A model generated the notes under the pieces. It made no database searches and was not told the DNA's origin. It worked only from the letters and a program-made list of their open reading frames with translations. DNA of 64,000 bases from Symsagittifera roscoffensis (taxonomy: Eukaryota; Xenacoelomorpha; Acoela; Convolutidae). The stretch is from positions 48,091,618 to 48,155,617 of the forward strand of contig NC_087067.1 of the NCBI RefSeq assembly GCF_963678635.1. Direction: 5' to 3'. Position 1 is the stretch's first letter. Each line of letters opens with the position of its first letter. Both the position numbers and the translations under genes were made by a program. This document shows, in pieces, positions 11,656-20,956 of this stretch.

Positions 11656-12977
11656 CGATTAAAATGGATTATTTTTCTTTTGGTAAAGTTTTTTGAAAAA
11701 AAAATGAAAATAATCGATGATAATCGATTATATTGGGATTTTTTTATTTAAAAAACATTATGATTATAATCCATTTTCAATCGATTATAATCGATTATTT
11801 TTGTTGTTTTAAAGAGACTGACAATGAAAATCCAATATAATCGATTGTTATCCATGAAACTTCAGTGCGGGAAGAACTTATATAATGAAAGTATTTAAGA
11901 ATTTAACTACGAAATTACGACATACCCTATATTAATAGCATACAGTTAAATACTTCTTTTCGAAGTATATAGATAAAGTTACAACATAATTATTTTAGCA
12001 ATCTCTAGCCTGGGAATTTCAAAATCACAAAAGCAATAAAACATTTTTTTAACAAGACTTTGAGCGCGAGTGCGCGAGTGCGCAGGTGCGATTGTGCATG
12101 AACGATGGGTGATGCATTACTCCCAAATCTGGCCAAACAAAAAAACGTAAGTGATATTTCAGTGGCGTTTTTCCAGCCATACCCGCACCGAGCTCCCATG
12201 GATCCTAAACGATTATATTGTCATTATATAGACATTGTCTATGAAATTACAACATAATCGGTTATAATTCATTATAAATCGATTATAATGACACTATTTT
12301 TCGAAGCAATAAAATCCATTATAATCGATTTTTTTTTTGTGTTTATTTTACAACATTTGAGTTTGAGTTATGATCCATTATAATCAATTAAAATCCTTAG
12401 ACGCTCGACGGCCATAACCTAGAGTTTTATCTGGTTTTACAATGTTATTTGGTTGTTATAGTTCGGATTGCCTTTTTTCCAATTTTTCATTTTGTTTACA
12501 TTTTTTTTCTTCAATTTTTCGATCACAAAATTTTAAAATCGTGCGACCTCAAACAAGACGTTTTGAGACAAAACATGTAAATTTAGCTTTATTTTGCTCA
12601 TTTAGTGTACCCACTGTAGTATGGGTCATTCGTAAAGTTAGTAAATTTAAATTCCAGGGTAATTTAACAGGGTCCATCTATTTAATCAGGGTTCGTACGT
12701 ACGATCACCTGTTTTTACCAGCGGGTGGTTGTCTTTCTCGGAAATATTTATTTCAATATAATCGGTTATAATTCATTATAAATCGATTATAATTCATTAT
12801 AAATCGATTATTAAATCGATTTATCATTATCACTTCCATATCTAAAAAATTCCAAGGATTTTGACTGGAATACATGATGAAGGGACTCATGACTGTAACC
12901 TCGGTTACTATGATACTTTTGACCTTTTGATTACCCCAAAAGTTTCAATTAAATGGTCGGAGCGGGCAGCTGTCGGT

Positions 12978-13081
12978 GCCCGCTGAGGTCACTGGCTCTC
13001 CTACCCGATGCCCGCTGAGGTCACTGGTTCTTCTACCCGATGCCCGCTGAGGTCACTGGCTCTCCTACCCGATGCCCGCTT
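12978..13081. repeat. 32-bp GC-rich minisatellite, 3.25 copies
   Basis: GCCCGCTGAGGTCACTGG starts at 12978, 13010 and 13042, and GCCCGCT starts again at 13074, an exact period of 32 bp. Copies differ only at one or two positions (GGCTCTCC against GGTTCTTC). The tract is an isolated GC-rich island in AT-rich sequence. No gene is associated. Confidence 0.95.
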
Positions 13082-13470
13082 TAGGAGAGAAGCTCGGCAT
13101 TTTGTATGGGAAAACTTTCGAAGTGAAACAATTTGAGAGTATTTTATATCTGAAAATACATTAGTATTTTATATTTGAATTTTTTTAAAACAGCATGTTT
13201 TCGTATATTTGCAGTTTTGTAATTTTACATCTTTAAACCTGCTTTTTTTCTTCCAGGCATAATTAAAACTAAAAAAGAGCTAACTAAAATGGATTATAAT
13301 CGATTATAATGGATTATAATGGATTTTTTTTACCTCGCAAATAATCGATTATAATGGATTTTCTTGACAAAGTAATCGATTTTAGTGACCAAAATAATGG
13401 ATTACAATCGATTATAATGGTTCATAATGGATTACTTTTTCTCAAAAACAGTCCATTATAATGGCAATAT

Positions 13471-15538
13471 AATCGATTTCGTGGTCTGAATTTTACATCC
13501 GACCGACCATAAAACGACCGTAAAATTGTTCTAATGCGTCTACGGCGCCAGAATACCCTAATTTTTAAAATATTGCCTGCCAAAAAACTAAATTTTCGGA
13601 GCAAAACCTTTCAAACAATGCTAAAAATGGCAATTTTTGCCTGTTTTTCTATTAAACGTAGATCTTATATCTTGATTTTTGTAAATTAACCCATTAGAAA
13701 TTCTTGGATCCCACCTCTGCTTCTAAACGTTTTTGAACATATGTATAACATTTCAAACTAGCAACAATACAAACTTTGAGAAAAAGGAAAAGTTTTTTTT
13801 TCATTTTGATGAAAAAACTTTGAGCAACGCCAATTAGAATTTCGTCATTGCTGAGGAGCTGTTGGTCTCGGTACGGAAGTTCGGCACAGGCGTAGAAAGA
13901 GTTAAACAGCTCTGTGCCACCGATGTTGTCATACCAGCTAAGTAAATAAATTCTTTGTTGTAAAATTTTTGATTATAGTTTTTTTATTATAGTTTTATAG
14001 TTCAAAAAGTCTTTTCTGAAATAATTATGCGAATTGTTCTGAACATTAAAAATGAGAAAGAACTTTGTATTCGAGTGTATTTAAGTTTTTCTTTTTTCTT
14101 GTTTCACAAACAACCCAGGTACCAAAATTATTCATCGGACTTGGTCTAGTGATATATCGCACCAAAGCTTTTTCAGACGACTTTCGAACAAAGTTTTGAA
14201 AATTTTAAAAAAATGTTCCAGTTTTGAGAAAAACTGATTTGAAACTTTTGAAATTTAGGCGCGCGAGCAGGCTGATATAGCGAGTGAACGAGAATGATAA
14301 GCCGCAAAGTTTTTATTCCAGCCCTCAAAATTTACTCCAGCCCTAAACTTCTCAAAAACTTAGAAGTTGAAATCTTTTTGCCGCCATTTTTCAAAAAAAA
14401 AATCAAAAGCAAAAACACTGAAAGTTTTCTAAAGAAGTTTTTTGAAGAAAAATTGTTTGATTTTTTGAGTTACTGGTCATTTTTCGACAGAAACTTATCA
14501 CATTTGCCTGGTATTCTAGAAGGGTCGAATATACTTAAGTTTGAGGCTTTCGTAATAAACCACGCTTAAATAAAAGATGATAATTTGAAAACTAAAAACT
14601 TGGTCAGAACAATCTGTGCTACTTGCACAGTTACCGATCATCCATATTTGTAAAAAAAAAAGCCATTGTACCCTCCTCATAAAGTTTTGCAGTGCAATTT
14701 CCTTCGTGTTTATTTAATATTGACCTTCAACTTGCCTTCAAACAAAACAGCTGAAGGTCAAACTTGAGCTAAATATTCAACCAGCCAGCTGTTTTCGTAT
14801 AACGATAAAGAAAAAAAAGATTAAATTAGATAATAATTTCAAAACTTTTGTGCTTTTTTTTCTTGATAGGTGAACTTTAATAATGAACACTTTAACTTCT
14901 TCTACCGTCAGATCCGCTACTGTTCTAGCCCCCAAACTTTTCTAAATTATTGGAATAAATTAACTGACACTTCAAAAGATGTTAATCATAGACTAATTTT
15001 TTCACATTATCTTGTGAAATTCAAAAAGTTTGAAATGAGTGCAAAACTTGAATTGACCCAATATCTCGAACTGAATACCGTTACTCGCTTCAAACAATTT
15101 TCTATTCAATACCTGCTTCCACTTGGGAAAAAAACGTAACGAAATATAAAGTTCACTCCCGTTTTCAGCTGAAAGATCACCATTCTAAGCGTTTGGATGC
15201 AATAAAATCTACAGGTAAAATCTGGGTGTTAAAGGGTCTATTCCAATTTTTCAGCTTCAACCACATTCAAGATAAACGACTTGGTCCTGATCAGACTTGA
15301 ACAAAGTCATTGAGATGTGTAGGAATCATCAAGGCTCGTTCGACACATTAGTTACATCGGTCGGACTCTGATCTACAACTCGCGGTCGCTTAACCCCTGC
15401 AACCTCTCTTCGTGAAATAAAGCTGAAAACATCTCCTTTCCAGATCCACGTTTGGTTGGATATCGAACTCTGTCCATATAGTTTGGTTTGCACCGAAAAG
15501 ACTATCAGAGGACTTCGGGTTGTGATACAATGACGATG
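13471..15538. other. Spacer left of element A, no confident gene
   Basis: This is AT-rich, unannotated sequence. Two short plus-strand ORFs, at 14294-14569 and 14867-15139, have balanced amino-acid composition but no family I recognise. Only the second has splice-like borders and is listed separately. The last 380 bp (about 15160-15538) is less AT-rich and abuts the element A target site. Confidence 0.5.
14869..15135 (+). CDS. Possible host-gene exon, unidentified
   Basis: An open frame of 89 codons with Phe/Tyr/Asn-rich but protein-like composition. It is preceded by a pyrimidine run and TAG (TTTTTTTTCTTGATAG ending at 14868), which could be a 3' splice site, and followed by ACGTAAC at 15134-15140, which could be a weak 5' splice site. 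Reading from the putative acceptor, the frame opens with GTG rather than ATG, which fits an internal exon better than a start. No domain is recognised and no flanking exons were found. It could equally be a chance ORF in AT-rich DNA. Confidence 0.18.
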
Positions 15539-15542
15539 GTAA

Positions 15543-15952
15543 TGAGTTAGAACCGAGGTGGTTAACTCATAGAGTAATTTCGGATAGGGTACACCGTCTG
15601 CTCGTCACGCTATCTTATTTTCGGCCGGATAGATTCGTGCAACTTCTTAGTCTAATACCGATCCTAATCTTACTCTTATACTATCTAGTCTCAGGGTGTT
15701 TAACTAGTCTCTGCTAGGCTCAATAGATCTAGGGTATACTGGTTTATTGCGGCTGCTGAAGTCTTCTTGGAGAGTCAACTAATTTCTAAGTTAAATTCAA
15801 ATCTCTCTGGTGCTGAAATTACAAGTAATTTCAGCACTTACAAATAAGTGGGTTGTTAGTTAGATGGATCATGATTGGTTAATATTAAATACTTTACAGT
15901 GGTAAAATATCTAATTTATCCAATCATAAAATGTAGTTTAGATCAGGTTCCA
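15543..15952 (-). repeat. Element A 3' LTR
   Basis: A 410-bp LTR; the left flank ends in GTAA at 15539-15542. On the minus strand it begins TGGAACC, contains a near-perfect hairpin (arms GTGCTGAAATTAC and GTAATTTCAGCAC, 15810-15837), an AATAAA polyadenylation-type signal (15743-15748), and ends AACTCA. It differs from the other LTR at two sites. The sequence immediately upstream on the minus strand (CCGGATGGG) is a weak polypurine-tract candidate. Confidence 0.95.
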
Positions 15953-17536
15953 CCCATCCGGGTTTTACAGAGTTTTTTAGAATAGTCTTTCTGCAATTCA
16001 AAAGATGGATGATGGACGTTGGTATTTGGCGAACATCATATTCCGTCTGGGTTCTCTTGTTAGAGAAGTTCCAGATTCAATCGTTGTGTCTTCTCATGAC
16101 AATGACTGGGTTTTCACAACAAACTCAAATCTGATTTCAGAATGACAGGTTTTTTTTCGTTTCATGTAGAGACCTTCTTTGTGTTTGACCTTGTCTGGGA
16201 ATGGCGTGGAGATTGTGCGTGGAGGGGATGCCTGGTTACTCGGATCTGTACGTATACTTGAACATCGAGGTGGTCATTGTTCTAGTTCAATGAAGTCCTT
16301 TTCTGCGAAGTCAAGTCGTACTCTAAATCCTTTGAGTTGTGATTGTGGGCGGCATATTGATTGTGGTTGGCCATTCTTTTTCGAGTGTAGTGGGGTCATT
16401 TTGTCTTTGGATGTTCGTTTTTGGTGTTGTATGCTGATCTATATACTGCAAGATATAATTTACATTTTATAAAATTTTTATTAGTTTAGTGTTTTAGTTA
16501 TGATTTTGGTTAGTTGTTTTCACAAAAGCTTTCTGTTTTAGTTCAGTTATTTAGAAGAGTTACTCACCCGTGAGTACCTCTTATTAAAAATAGGAGTGTG
16601 GTCACAAAGCGTGGATGTAGCGCGGTGGGTTAGGCCGGCTATAGAGCATGCTCAGGACGTCCTCTCTGGTGGGTTAGGCCAGGAGTGGGAGTATGATTTC
16701 GTGCGGTTTCTGTGAGAGGCCCTGTTATGTGATAACGTTTTATGTTGGGTTTATTGTGGTTTTTCTTATGTTTCGTTGGTTGTGTCCTTTTTTCAAAAAT
16801 CAAATTGTTTTTGGTATGGGTTTGTCTTTCGACTTTTTTGTGTTTTATTATTTCTTTCTTAGACTTTATAATAGTCTTCAAAAGAATAAATTATCCAGTT
16901 TTAAACTGGGTTAATCCGGTTTGGGTACCGTTGGTTTCCTTTTCTTAACCATGCTGTTATTCTATGTGTTGTGGTGTTTAGTAAGCTGCATTGGTTAGTT
17001 TTGCTTAGTATATAATTCCTTTCCAACCGGGTTAAAGGAAAGTTTGAAACTTGTTATCGTGTGTTAGAGTTGTTGAGTGTGAAAGCTTGAAACTGAAATT
17101 CATTATTTAAACAATTCTTCGTGGGCGAGCTGTGCGAGTTCGGATAGAATTCTTGTGCGAGTGAATGAAAATATCAAAAGGTTAGTACTGCATTTGCGTT
17201 TTATTAATTTACTACATAGAATTTCAATTTTATTGCTTGTTTTGGGGAAAAATTAAGTTACAAATTTTCATCATTATTAGAATTACTGCTTTTAGGGAAA
17301 TAATTTATAAATTAATTTATTACATTTGTATGAATTTTATTTAATTTAGCTGGTGCAAAAGATTATTAGAGTTTGGGACAATTTGAAGAAGTTTTCTATT
17401 TTTTATTTTTCCCTTGTGTATTTTGCAGATGATCGTGAGATGAAGACTAAAAATCTAAATAAAACATGGATAAAAAATGGTTAGTGTTTTATTTTATATT
17501 TATTAGTTAAGAATATATATTTTTTATATTTACCTG
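15953..17536 (-). other. Element A 3' region, no sense-strand gene recognised
   Basis: About 1.6 kb between the last accessory ORF and the 3' LTR. On the sense (minus) strand only a short Lys/His/Thr-rich ORF exists (16639-16881), with no recognisable domain. The part from about 16200 to 16840 is shared with the truncated plus-strand relative at 9870-10730, so it belongs to the family and is not a private insertion. It carries an antisense ORF at 16179-16472 whose frame is partly shared with that relative. Confidence 0.6.
16179..16472 (+). CDS. Antisense ORF in the element A 3' region, uncertain
   Basis: A 97-codon open frame on the strand opposite to element A. In the diverged relative at the left, the antisense frame 10441-10728 (minus, ATG start) is also open for 95 codons. 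The two align in the same reading frame around the His-Arg-Gly/Asp-Gly-His stretch. This copy has no in-frame ATG (its first candidate is TTG, and the nearest ATG upstream is followed by TAG). It is Cys- and aromatic-rich with a hydrophobic C terminus. Openness by chance is possible, so coding status is unproven. Confidence 0.25.
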   Translation: MCLTLSGNGVEIVRGGDAWLLGSVRILEHRGGHCSSSMKSFSAKSSRTLNPLSCDCGRHIDCGWPFFFECSGVILSLDVRFWCCMLIYILQDIIYIL

Positions 17537-18751
17537 TTAGTCGTCGGGGAAAAAACCGTGGGGGAAGATGTCGTGGATTATGTCGGAATTTGTTAGTAAC
17601 TTTGCTAGTATGCGAATGATGTTTTTAGTTTGAAGCAGTGGCCAAAGCAATTGAAGTGCTTTAATGGTTTTTAGTTCTTCAGTGCCAACTGCAAAATCAT
17701 AAGGTGTGTTTTGGATGAGATTATATAGTTTGTGGTTATATTTAGTGTTGTGGATGAATTCTAATATAGGGATTTCTATAGGTTGAACAAATTCATGTGG
17801 GATAAGGAAGGGTCTGGATTCTTCTGCGTTGAAGGTCTTTGTGATGGGACAAAAAATATACATTTGGGTTATGGGATCATAATTGCGAAGAATACCGTGA
17901 AGGTTAGTATCTTTGATGCAATATGTGAAGTTAAGAAAAAATGGTGATGTATATTTAGAGTTAATAAATTGAAAACGATGGTGTGGTTGTCTTGATGGAG
18001 TGTGTAGGTCAAAGTGATTTTGTATAAAGCGGTAATATGTATATGTGTGGGTTTGTTTAGTGCGTAACATAATGTCATGTGAGCAGTGCAAATCTCTTTC
18101 ATGTGGTGCAAGGAAATGAAAGGTTAGTGAAAATAATTGAAATCTTTCTTTAAAACTTTCGTAAGCTTGTGTGTCGGTTAGTGCTTCAGAAATGATGTGG
18201 TCGAATTTGCGATCAAATATGTTGAGTGTGAAAACATATGGTGTTTTGATGAAAATTTTTTCTGTGATTTGTGGGTTAGCGAAGCGATCATCATCTAAAA
18301 ATTGGTCTTGGTTAGTTCGGATGATATTATGATCGTAATATTCTAGCGTATATTCGTTAGCTCGGGGTGCAGTGTATGTTTTTAGTGATTTTTTATATCC
18401 AATGTAAGTAAATTGTCTATGTGTTAGTGGTGTAGTTAGTCGATATAGCATATCTTGATTTCGTTCTATATCGATGTGAGTATTAGATAAAGGTAGGCAA
18501 AGGGGGTTAGTAAAATGATAATATGATTTCCAATGAAGTGTAGGCATTAAAACTTGTTCATCTACAAAGCTACGTGTATCGTTAGTATCTGTAGGGGTGT
18601 TCAAAGTGTATTGTGGAAATGAAGGTAAGGTGATTGCTAAAAATTCTTTTGTGTTAGTGTGATTTGGATGATTGATATATTCACGTGCTGTTCCTGGTTT
18701 TGTGTTGGAAATGGATGGTTTGGGAATTTTCTTTTGAAAGCGCGGTAAGCT
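17537..18751 (-). CDS. Element A last ORF, unique C-terminal domain, unidentified
   Basis: The frame is open from 18751 to a stop at 17537, about 404 codons, with no ATG near its 5' end. The usable part from 18604 is 355 codons. The protein is rich in His, Thr, Phe and Tyr, has no signal peptide or membrane segment, and I recognise no family in it. Just upstream the Pro/Ser-rich ORF 18870-19346 ends. A third frame is open across the interval between them and continues its Ser/Thr/Pro-rich style. The simplest reading is one gene of about 600 codons (19346 to 17537) broken by two frameshifts near 18890 and 18745: a disordered N terminus joined to this folded-looking C terminus. Placed after the glycoprotein gene, it is an accessory protein of unknown role. 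Confidence 0.6.
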   Translation of the reverse strand, partial: SLPRFQKKIPKPSISNTKPGTAREYINHPNHTNTKEFLAITLPSFPQYTLNTPTDTNDTRSFVDEQVLMPTLHWKSYYHFTNPLCLPLSNTHIDIERNQDMLYRLTTPLTHRQFTYIGYKKSLKTYTAPRANEYTLEYYDHNIIRTNQDQFLDDDRFANPQITEKIFIKTPYVFTLNIFDRKFDHIISEALTDTQAYESFKERFQLFSLTFHFLAPHERDLHCSHDIMLRTKQTHTYTYYRFIQNHFDLHTPSRQPHHRFQFINSKYTSPFFLNFTYCIKDTNLHGILRNYDPITQMYIFCPITKTFNAEESRPFLIPHEFVQPIEIPILEFIHNTKYNHKLYNLIQNTPYDFAVGTEELKTIKALQLLWPLLQTKNIIRILAKLLTNSDIIHDIFPHGFFPDD

Positions 18752-18869
18752 CTATTAGTGCTAAGTGATGATTCGGTGGATGTAGATGATGGTGCTAATG
18801 ATGCGGTATAAGCTGAAGAGGGTGTAGGGGTAGGTGGGTTTGATGATTCTATTGTGGATGAAATCTGAT

Positions 18870-19346
18870 TTATAGTGGGGTTTTCAAGGTGGAAGGGTTG
18901 TTGTTGTAAGGTGATAAATTATCTAGTTCCTGGGAGATTTGGGGAGTATCTGGAGAACTGGATGATCGGTCTGAATGAAATGAGGAGTAGGTTGGGGTAA
19001 CTTGTGAAGCATAGGATGGTGTAGAAATGGATGGGAGTGGGTTATATGGTGGGATTGGTTGAAAAGGGGGTTTCGAAAAAACTGAGGGATTGGTTTGAAA
19101 ATTATTGGATGGAGATGGTTCAGAGTCTGCAAATTCGTCAGGGGTTTCAATATCTGGGTTATTGAGTTGTGAGATGGAGTATAAAACTGAGATGTGTGAA
19201 TTAGTGTCTGAGTTCATGCCTGATGTTATATTACTGGTTGGGAAATCGGGTGGTGGGAAGGCAAAAAGTGGGATTATTGTAATTGGAGTGTTGAGGTTGG
19301 TTGGGTGTGAATTTGAGCGGTGTAGGGATCCAAGTTGTCGGCTCAT
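18870..19346 (-). CDS. Element A Pro/Ser/Asn-rich ORF overlapping the glycoprotein stop by ATGA
   Basis: 158 codons from a real ATG at 19346-19344. The start overlaps the TGA of the upstream glycoprotein tail ORF (19343-19345) as ATGA, an arrangement that allows stop-start coupling. The protein is dominated by Pro, Ser, Asn and Thr with an N-terminal Arg/Ser/His stretch and looks intrinsically disordered. No domain is recognised. It is probably the N-terminal half of the gene whose C-terminal half is 17537-18751, with a frameshift between. Confidence 0.65.
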   Translation of the reverse strand: MSRQLGSLHRSNSHPTNLNTPITIIPLFAFPPPDFPTSNITSGMNSDTNSHISVLYSISQLNNPDIETPDEFADSEPSPSNNFQTNPSVFSKPPFQPIPPYNPLPSISTPSYASQVTPTYSSFHSDRSSSSPDTPQISQELDNLSPYNNNPSTLKTPL

Positions 19347-19846
19347 CGTGGACTAAAAAAATTATTATTTTGAGACTGAAAAGCGGTGGTATGGGGTTGT
19401 TCTATAATTTGTTCATATGTATTTTCATCTAGGGGATGGTGTGTCATTATATGTTGAATGGGACTTTGTGATATGGTTGGTCTAAAATTTGGATTATTTG
19501 TTATTGCTAAATTTCGAAAATTTCGTGGGACTAGTGATAATGGATGGTTATGTGGTAGTGGTGGTAACTGTGGTGCTGTAGGCGTAATGTCTACATTGTT
19601 ATGTTCTTCGTCGTATGTGTTCTGTCTTGTTGCTATTTTTGTGTTGTATTCCTTTATTTGTGCATCTAAAAGAATTTTGTTTATTGATGATGAAAAAATT
19701 CCAAAAAATCCTGCAAATAGTATGCGTGCTACACTTGCTTGTCTATTTACTTGTGTGTGTATAGCGCATGTATTATAGATTCCTTTTAAAAGCGAAAAAA
19801 GAAATCCTATAAAGTTAAACATTGCGTATAAAATAGTCAATTTTTC
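19343..19846 (-). pseudogene. env-like: Element A glycoprotein, membrane anchor and cytoplasmic tail part
   Basis: The third piece of the glycoprotein reading frame. It lies in the same frame as the two upstream pieces and is separated from them only by a TGA at 19847-19849. No ATG opens it; the first usable codon is TTG at 19840. The first about 55 residues contain two hydrophobic segments (about 1-23 and 37-55), suitable as membrane anchor. The remaining about 110 residues are hydrophilic, Pro/His/Asn-rich and read as a long cytoplasmic tail. It ends in the ATGA overlap with the next ORF. Without readthrough or reversion of the TGA the glycoprotein would be made without its anchor. Confidence 0.6.
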
Positions 19847-20956
19847 TCAGATGTAGTAGGGCCATCCTAAAAAATCGAGAATTTCATTTTTTAGTGTAAC
19901 AAAGCAAAAAATATTTATAGGTGAAATATCTTGTGGTCGGTATTTTTCACCGTTTAGATATATATAGTCTTTAATGTCTTTAAAATATCCGCTATAGTCT
20001 TGTGTATAAATATCTGCAAATCCTGCTGTTTCGGCAAGTTTGCGTAAGTTTTGGTCAATTGATTGTCTTTGTATCGTGTCCATTTGTGTTAATAATTCTT
20101 GGAATTGTTGTGTTCTAATGTGATGTTGTATATCGGATTTTGAATATATTCCAATTGATTGTAAGTCAATATTTGGGTTTCGAACAATAGCTCTAATGCT
20201 TTCAGGTGAAAATTTTTTGAGTGATTGCATTAATGTGGGATATGGAGTAAAAAGATAATATTTATCTTCATCAGGGTTCAGTTGAACTACATTGTGGCTA
20301 TTTTTTGATCCACATGGAACTGCGGTATCCCAGAAATAGGTTCGTCTTGAAAGTGTGTCAACGAAGTGTACTTTATTTTTATAAAAGATAGGGATTCTTT
20401 TATAGCATCGTTTATCTTCAAAAACATATAGTGGTGATACTTTTTTGGTACAGGTATAAAACCATAAAATGTTTCCTTCATAATCTAAAAAATTTGATCT
20501 ATTTCCTGATAGTAAATATCCTGCGTAGGGTATTTTTAATATTGCTAGTGCAAGTGATTGTAGGATTTGTGTCCTTTCTAATTCGCGTAGCTGGTGAAGT
20601 GTTTCTAATTCAGATAGTGACATTTCTTGAAAAATTCGGCTAATTGTGTAGTCTAATTTCATATCTAGGTGAATATCATAGTGGATGTTACCGAAATATG
20701 TACTATTCATTAGTGATAATTCTTGTAAACGTGTGCTTCTAGTGTCATGGGGCTTTAGATGTCCACCAGGTTGATTTTTACTTTTTTGAAAATCAACTGG
20801 TATATATGATGTTCCTTCGTTTATAGGGTGACTTGTGGCGTATGGGTCGATTTTTACTTTTCCAGTGGTCATGTCGAATCCTTTTTCGTATTCAACTAAT
20901 ATCTCGGAGTATTGTGTTTTGTGAAGTGGATTTCTGTATTTACATGCAAGTTCTGT
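19847..20956 (-). pseudogene. env-like: Element A glycoprotein, middle part
   Basis: The frame is continuous with the upstream N-terminal piece apart from one TAA at 20957-20959. The first ATG of this piece is at 20872, but the open frame reaches back to that TAA. It contains a helical stretch rich in Leu, Glu and Gln followed by a Cys-containing segment (FYTCTKK, KRCYKR and AVPCGS motifs), and then more hydrophilic sequence. The Cys pattern and position after a heptad-like helix resemble the C-terminal half of class III-like glycoproteins of chuvirus type, which are also captured by some animal retrotransposons. That assignment is pattern recognition only. A structure prediction or profile search would be needed to decide. 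Confidence 0.6.

Larger units (their letters stand above)
11190..13470. repeat. Clusters of ATCGATTATAAT-ATTATAATGGAT motif repeats
   Basis: The short motif TAATCGATTATAATGGATTA and its complement recur many times in five patches: about 11198-11320, 11655-11870, 12207-12390, 12757-12830 and 13285-13470. AT-rich spacer separates them. The ATCGAT core is palindromic, so copies occur freely on both strands. Weaker copies reappear at about 62105-62220 and 62995-63065. No coding potential is seen in these patches. A 109-codon ORF at 12442-12771 lies between patches and has a composition typical of chance ORFs. Confidence 0.8.

Noticed and set aside
12442-12771. 109-codon plus-strand ORF
   Set aside because: Phe/Ser-rich composition typical of AT-rich noncoding DNA, between repeat patches, with no domain.
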